60,000 bases of DNA, taken from the NCBI RefSeq assembly GCF_030272615.1, contig NC_081407.1:103091897-103151896 (forward strand), read 5' to 3'. The position numbers were made by a program, and so were the translations under genes. This DNA is from Cryptomeria japonica. Lineage: Eukaryota; Streptophyta; Pinopsida; Cupressales; Cupressaceae. The notes below the pieces were generated by a model, which did not search any database, had not been told where the DNA came from, and was given only the letters and a program-made list of their open reading frames with translations. Of this stretch, positions 55,590 to 60,000 are shown one piece after another (the first letter of the stretch is position 1; each line of letters starts with the position of its first letter).

Positions 55590-57174
55590 ACTTAGACTAT
55601 CTAGTTTTTCAATTTTGGCTTGTACTAACCCTAGCTAAGTTAGTAGTGAATAAGGACTCCAGGAGGGTCCAAGAGTTAGATTTTTGAGTCAGTGTAGGCC
55701 TAGGTTGTGTTCATACTTCTTAGGTTTGCATTTTGTGTAAATAGTGAGTTTGAGTAGGTAATTGACCTTTTCGATCGACAACGGTGTCAAAACCTGGTAC
55801 AAGAATTAGGGAGGTTTAAATTACTATTAGGAAAGTTTTAAAACTCATTTTTGATGACTTGGAATAGGTCTTATAGGTTGGAAAGACCAAAAGTGCAAAT
55901 ATTGCAAAGTTGCAAAAAGTTGTCATGACAACTTTTGTCCTGAAATGGTTAGCGATGGAGTTAGGGATTGTTCAATGCCCTAGGATGAATCCAAACATGG
56001 GAAAGCTATAATAACCCTCTCTTTCATGGTTACCAAGGTTGGTGAATGTGTTTTGCAAGCTTAACAATCTAAAACTACTCATTTTTAGACTAGTTGGCAG
56101 CATTTTAGCTTGATTTAACTCATTTTGTAATTGAGAATGGATTGAATCCATTGATCCACCAATGGATTTAGTTTCTCTTATGTTTTATTGTGTTTTTGGT
56201 TCAATTTAGAGCTTTGTAGATACTATTCATTAGTGTTTTCTTGCTTTAGTTTGCAAATAGCCAGTTTTGGCTTGTACATAGTAGTTTTCTTGTAAATATG
56301 GTTGCCCCATGAGTTCCACATGTGCTGCCATCATCGAATGTTGGGAAATGGAGGGAAACCATCTATATAGTTTACATATGTAGGTGCAAGTACTGGAGAA
56401 GAGTTTAATTATTTCTATCACCTTGTTCTAGGCGAGTCTAGGAGCAACCCGGCTAGAGGAAATAAGGTGAAAATGAAGTGCCAATTGCAGAGGTGGATGT
56501 CAGATCACTTTCTAAGGTTTTGAAGGGGTCCAAGGAGTTGGGAAAAAATTTCCAATGCAAGGAGGAGACTTGAAAATTTCATTTGTTGCACAAACCCCAA
56601 CTTGACCTGTCACTACCACCTAGAAGGCCTAGAAACCCTCCAAAACCCTCATTTTGGGGTTAGCACATTGAATGGTGGGTTAAGAAGATAGAACCACAAA
56701 AATCACTTGAGGTTAGAGGAACCATTGAAGGAAATCCAAAATTTTAAGGGGGTCTTTTGGATTGTTTTAACCCAAGCCCTAAAAAATCAATTTTAGGAGG
56801 CCTAATTGGGCTAATTCCTTGTAGCCCTTTTCTAGGCAAAATTTTGGAATCGATAAGAAACCTATTGATTGCAAACCTCAAATGGACCCTAAATGCATAC
56901 AGAACATGAATGAAGACACCTCCACATCTCTACATCATCTCACAATGGTAGGAGGTCATTTTGACAACTTGAAGCGAAGAAGCCATAATTGAGTACATGG
57001 GAAGCACTATGAATTGGTAGGGTTCCTAGCCAAAACACTTGAAGAAAAACACCTTAGAGAGATAAAGAATAAATCCCTAGAAGAGTTTGAGAAGGACTTG
57101 GAGGTCTAGAGAGCAACTAGACCTGGTGAGTTGGTGCAGTTGAGCAACAATGGCTAGGTGAAGTGTTGAGCAAA
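55590..57174. mobile_element. Insertion J: 1.6-kb insertion of unknown class within element F gag
   Basis: CTAGG at 55585-55589 and 57175-57179 exactly flanks 1585 bp. Removing the insert and one CTAGG joins the F gag reading in phase. The ends (ACTTAGAC on the left, GTTGAGCAAA on the right) show neither TG...CA nor a terminal inverted repeat. No ORF of note lies inside. CGACAACGGTGTCAAAA at 55776-55792 resembles, on the minus strand, a gypsy-type primer site (TTTTGACACCGTTGTCG). A decayed solo LTR or short LTR derivative is plausible, because a 5-bp duplication fits. Confidence 0.6.
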
Positions 57175-57179
57175 CTAGG

Positions 57180-57682
57180 GTAACCCCATCATCTTTTATG
57201 GTAGACACATTTGTATCATGCTTAGGTGTAAGAGACCTAAGTACCTTCTTGAAAAGTATCTCATATGTAATATATTATCTGAGTCCTTTTATGGTATTCA
57301 CAGTTTCATCAAATATGTGAAGGTAGTCTGCAATCTTTTCATCATCCTTAATCTTGATGCCCTCAACTTGGGCTTTTAGTGCTTGCAGCTTGGCCTCTTT
57401 GACTTTTGCATCTCCTTCAAATAACCTCTACGTTTTATCCTAGGTTTCCTTGGTAGATGCACAGTGCATGACCTTGACAAACTCATTATCAGACATCCCG
57501 CTCAAAATAGCATGTTTGGCCTCTGCATTGTTCTCATGCTCCTTCTTGGCATCTAGATCAGTGGGAGGAACACTAGGGGCAACATACCCACTCTTGAGAG
57601 ACATCCACACATTAAAACCAAGGGAGGATATATAGGTCTCCATTCTTCTGCTCCAAAAGACATAGTTGGATCCATCAAACAT
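57180..57682 (-). pseudogene. Element F gag N-terminal half (UBN2/copia gag)
   Basis: MFDGSNYVFWSRRMETYISSLGFNVWMSL opens the frame at 57682, a typical copia gag start (F-G-NY-W...M..YL). It runs through DAKKEHENNAEAKHAILSGMSDNEFVKVM to about 57440, then continues with a stop as TYEILFKKVLRSLTPKHDTNVSTIKDD to the J junction at 57180. Gag would form the particle. Confidence 0.74.
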
Positions 57683-57770
57683 GGGGGATTTTCAGGAAGT
57701 AGACACATTTCTTTCCATTGTGTTATAAGTGTAGAATCTACCCAAGATCTATAAAAAAACTGTGAACCCG

Positions 57771-57782
57771 GCTCTAATACCA
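57771..57782 (-). other. Element F primer-binding site
   Basis: TGGTATTAGAGC in the minus sense lies two bases after the 5' LTR. It differs by one C-to-T change from the initiator tRNA-Met site TGGTATCAGAGC. Confidence 0.8.
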
Positions 57783-57784
57783 AT

Positions 57785-59373
57785 TGTTGAGCACACAGTA
57801 CCACTGAGAGGGGGGTGAATCAATGATTCCTAAACTTTTCCCTCATTTAAGGTAACTTCAGAATACCGGTTGTTATCTTAAACACTAATCAATCAAACCA
57901 GTAAAGCTAATGAGGAGACCAAAGAAGACAAACACACAAATGCAACCCACAACAACAGATGTATGAGGAAAACCCAATATGGGAAAAACTTCGGTGAGAA
58001 ATGCTACTGGAGACTACTGCTCCAATCTAGCCTCACAAGTGAAACACTAAATTACAAAGATTTAGGGCACCAACCCAAGGAGCACCAACCCCTACTGATT
58101 TAGAGCACCAACACAAGGAGCACCAAGATCCAACTTGGTGATGTATATTGAAATATAATTTTGATACAGTTATGGCTTCTTGTTGCAAATGAATTTTGCA
58201 ACTCTTGAACAAATAGGTCTCTACTAGTTAGCAGTCTTCTCTTCTTTATTGAATCTCACACTACTAGTTAATAGCTTGCTCTTTATGATTCTCTTCTCTT
58301 TCTCTCACAACCTCACAATGCTCTATATCACACTTGGATGCCTTATTGATCACTCACACTTCACCCGTTTTCTCAACTGTTACACTTACTACTGTTATAC
58401 CAGTACTCTATCACTACTGGTTAAACCCTCTCATCGGTTTACTTGTTGACTCACTTTGCAACTTCCTTAGAGCTTGTATATTTACTCTAAGAATCCTCTG
58501 TCACTACTAGTTTGCTTCTCTATACTCAAGATCTCTTTACTCTACTTCTTCTCCACAAGCATCATCCTTTTATGTTTTTGAGCTTGTATATTTATAACCA
58601 TGAATTCCCACCAAGAATGAATTCAAACATTATCATGTTAGGTTTTCCTTTTCCAGCTCAATCTGAATCCTCTTTGATTCGATCTTCTTTTCAGGGATAT
58701 GATCTTTATGACAATAATCAATCACCAACCGAATTACGCATTCCAATGTCCATTTTCTAAATTTGGAGGTATGCACCTTTTCAGCATTTCTCTATCACTT
58801 GCCATTAATGGCTTTGTTGTTTCCTTCACCTAACAAGTATGAAGATCAAATATATATGCAAGATTGGTGTGATTGCTTTTCCATCTTGCCTTCCTTGAGC
58901 CACAATCTTCTGGCATCCTCTGTGACTTGCAGGTTCCTCATTAAAGTTGACCTACCTATAGATTTGTTACATCGATGTACACTCCACTGACTTGTGCAAT
59001 ACCTCTACCTGGCATCCAGTTGTCATGCTTGTCAACATCCACCTTTTCTTGGATTCCTATGTCGGTTTGACATACTTTGTCGACCTAAGTTGACTACTGT
59101 TTTAATCTATGTTACTGGTATGACCACCAAACATCCTTTCTGTTATGTTCACCCATTGTTGTGCCTTCATAACACACAAACAACCTTCATCCTAGTTTCT
59201 GCCTTACCGGTAAGCCTTCTTTACCAATAGATGACCGAAGTCATGTGTACTAGTAGCCTTCCTTTTGTCTGCTCACTCTCATGTGTATTAACATCATACC
59301 AGTCACACCTTCTTACTTTACCAAACCAGTTGACATCAATGACAACTTAATGCCAAATGCCAAAATGCCAATA
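57785..59373 (-). repeat. Element F 5' LTR (right copy)
   Basis: Partner of 49096-50715. Its right end has decayed from CCAACA to CCAATA. A minus-strand TATAAATA (plus 58589-58596) is a candidate promoter element shared with the other copy. Plus-strand ORFs within it recur in both copies and are chance frames. Confidence 0.82.
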
Positions 59374-60000
59374 GCTAACCCTTAATACAACAGCCCAAAG
59401 GCAGTAAGAAACAACAAAAATGGGGTAAAACCTCAAAAAAAAAAAAATGGATAGGCCAACGAAAACCCTGTCAAATCGAAAAACACCAAAACCCTAATCA
59501 GGGAAGGGGAGAGACACCCAAACCTACACAAGGAGGGTTTGGAGGAGGGGAGAAGACTTCCCCTTCCACTTCTGAGAAACCATAGTCCAAGCGATACAGT
59601 CATTAGGACCATCAAGAGATAGATCAATTGAGAGGGACCCCGTAGGATAACAATTAGTAGTGTCAATAGAGTGTTGTGGCACAATAGCAGGAGGTTGTTG
59701 TAGAACAATAGCAAGCTATTGTGAAATAGCACTAGAAGCACGTTAAACAATTTTAGTAGGAGTAGAATGATGCTACAAAATAGGAGCAATAGGAGTTGAA
59801 ACCTTAGGGACAACAACAACAACAACATCAGTGGTAAAGGGAGGCACAATTTCATCCTAGGAGGAGGACACTTCCTCTTGAGAGGATTCAATAGAGTCAG
59901 TCAAATGATCAATTGTAGCATCCTTCCACCAAGTAGCAACACCTTTGTGACATGGAAGGGAGCAATCTGAAGCTAAACGACCCATAGAAAAACATCTCTA
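59374..60000 (-). mobile_element. LINE I, ORF1 end and 3' region (right of element F), running off the window
   Basis: Continues LINE I after element F. From about 59433 to the window end, the minus strand reads an ORF1 C-terminus: CFSMGRLASDCS at the right edge (the equivalent of KCFSIGHLASDCS in LINE H, with the knuckle His now Arg), then VATWWKDATIDHLTDS. A low-complexity V/P/S-rich tail follows, matching the order in LINE H. An A13 run at 59437-59449 lies within it. The N-terminal part of ORF1 is outside the window. Confidence 0.6.

Larger units (their letters stand above)
49096..59373 (-). mobile_element. Element F: Ty1/copia retrotransposon, minus strand (Sirevirus-like)
   Basis: LTRs of 1620 bp (49096-50715) and 1589 bp (57785-59373) enclose gag, protease, integrase, RT and RNase H in copia order on the minus strand. 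In that sense the LTR starts TGTTGGCATTTTGGCATTTGG and ends CTCAACA. A TGGTATTAGAGC primer site (one change from the initiator-Met form) and an AAAGGGGGAGAT tract are in place. A large gag with coiled coil and several zinc knuckles, plus clustered purine tracts, suggest the Sirevirus lineage. Flanks GTCGA and GCTAA match only 2 of 5, though all three differences are transitions, so the duplication is unproven. It is inserted in LINE I and carries insertion J. Confidence 0.82.

Noticed and set aside
49091-59378. GTCGA / GCTAA as a firm target duplication of element F
   Set aside because: Only 2 of 5 positions match; although all differences are transitions, I do not count it as proof.
1-60000. 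tRNA, rRNA or intact host protein gene
   Set aside because: I scanned both strands for tRNA-like arms, rRNA landmarks and conserved host proteins; only retroelement primer sites resembling tRNA ends appeared. A tRNA or homology search program would be the decisive check.

Overview
The window reads as a stretch of nuclear DNA from a large, retrotransposon-filled seed-plant genome. A gymnosperm (conifer-like) source is my best guess, from the deep nesting, the retroelement lineages and the AT-rich, CpG-poor decay, but nothing here proves the species. I see no intact cellular gene, no tRNA or rRNA gene and no CRISPR array. Almost everything is transposable element inside transposable element, and every coding region carries stops or frameshifts. 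Element names (A-J) are mine.

Layout. 1-15526: element D, a minus-strand Ty3/gypsy element (Tat-like) whose left end lies outside the window. It is split by element E (3206-11178, plus strand, a non-autonomous Ty1/copia-type element with a gag-like ORF and a long unknown ORF but no pol) and by a 5'-truncated LINE, G (about 11609-13450, minus). 15527-15910: short unassigned spacer. 15911-45756: element A, a plus-strand Ty3/gypsy element (Athila-like; tRNA-Asp-type primer site). Its integrase gene has been hit twice: by C (21878-26274, a 4.4-kb solo LTR) and by B (26614-41045, a complete minus-strand Tat-lineage element). B carries, antisense to its own pol, a three-exon plant-mobile-domain (PMD) gene, and that gene is itself interrupted by a solo LTR of the B family (30142-31813). 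45757-48995: spacer with a 90-bp tandem repeat split by a compact LINE derivative, H (46727-48576). 48996-60000: a second copy of that LINE type, I, split by element F (49096-59373, minus), a Ty1/copia element with Sirevirus-like traits, which carries a 1.6-kb insertion of unknown type, J (55590-57174).

The nesting order is supported by target-site duplications at the junctions. TGCAC (C), ATATC (solo B LTR), CTAGG (J) and TTGGTTTATG (LINE H) are exact. TTAGG/TTGGG (E), GAAGT/GAAGC (B) and TCTAC/TCTAG (A) differ at one base. F has only a weak pair. For C, B, J and the solo B LTR, removing the insert and one duplication rejoins the host element's reading frame.

The items most worth a second look are: element E, in which an unrelated-looking long ORF stands where protease, integrase and reverse transcriptase should be; the intron-containing antisense PMD gene in element B, with a 19-bp x 6 repeat inside its predicted intron; the ORF1-only LINE family; and the uniform loss of one integrase catalytic acid in three separate elements by G-to-A type changes.
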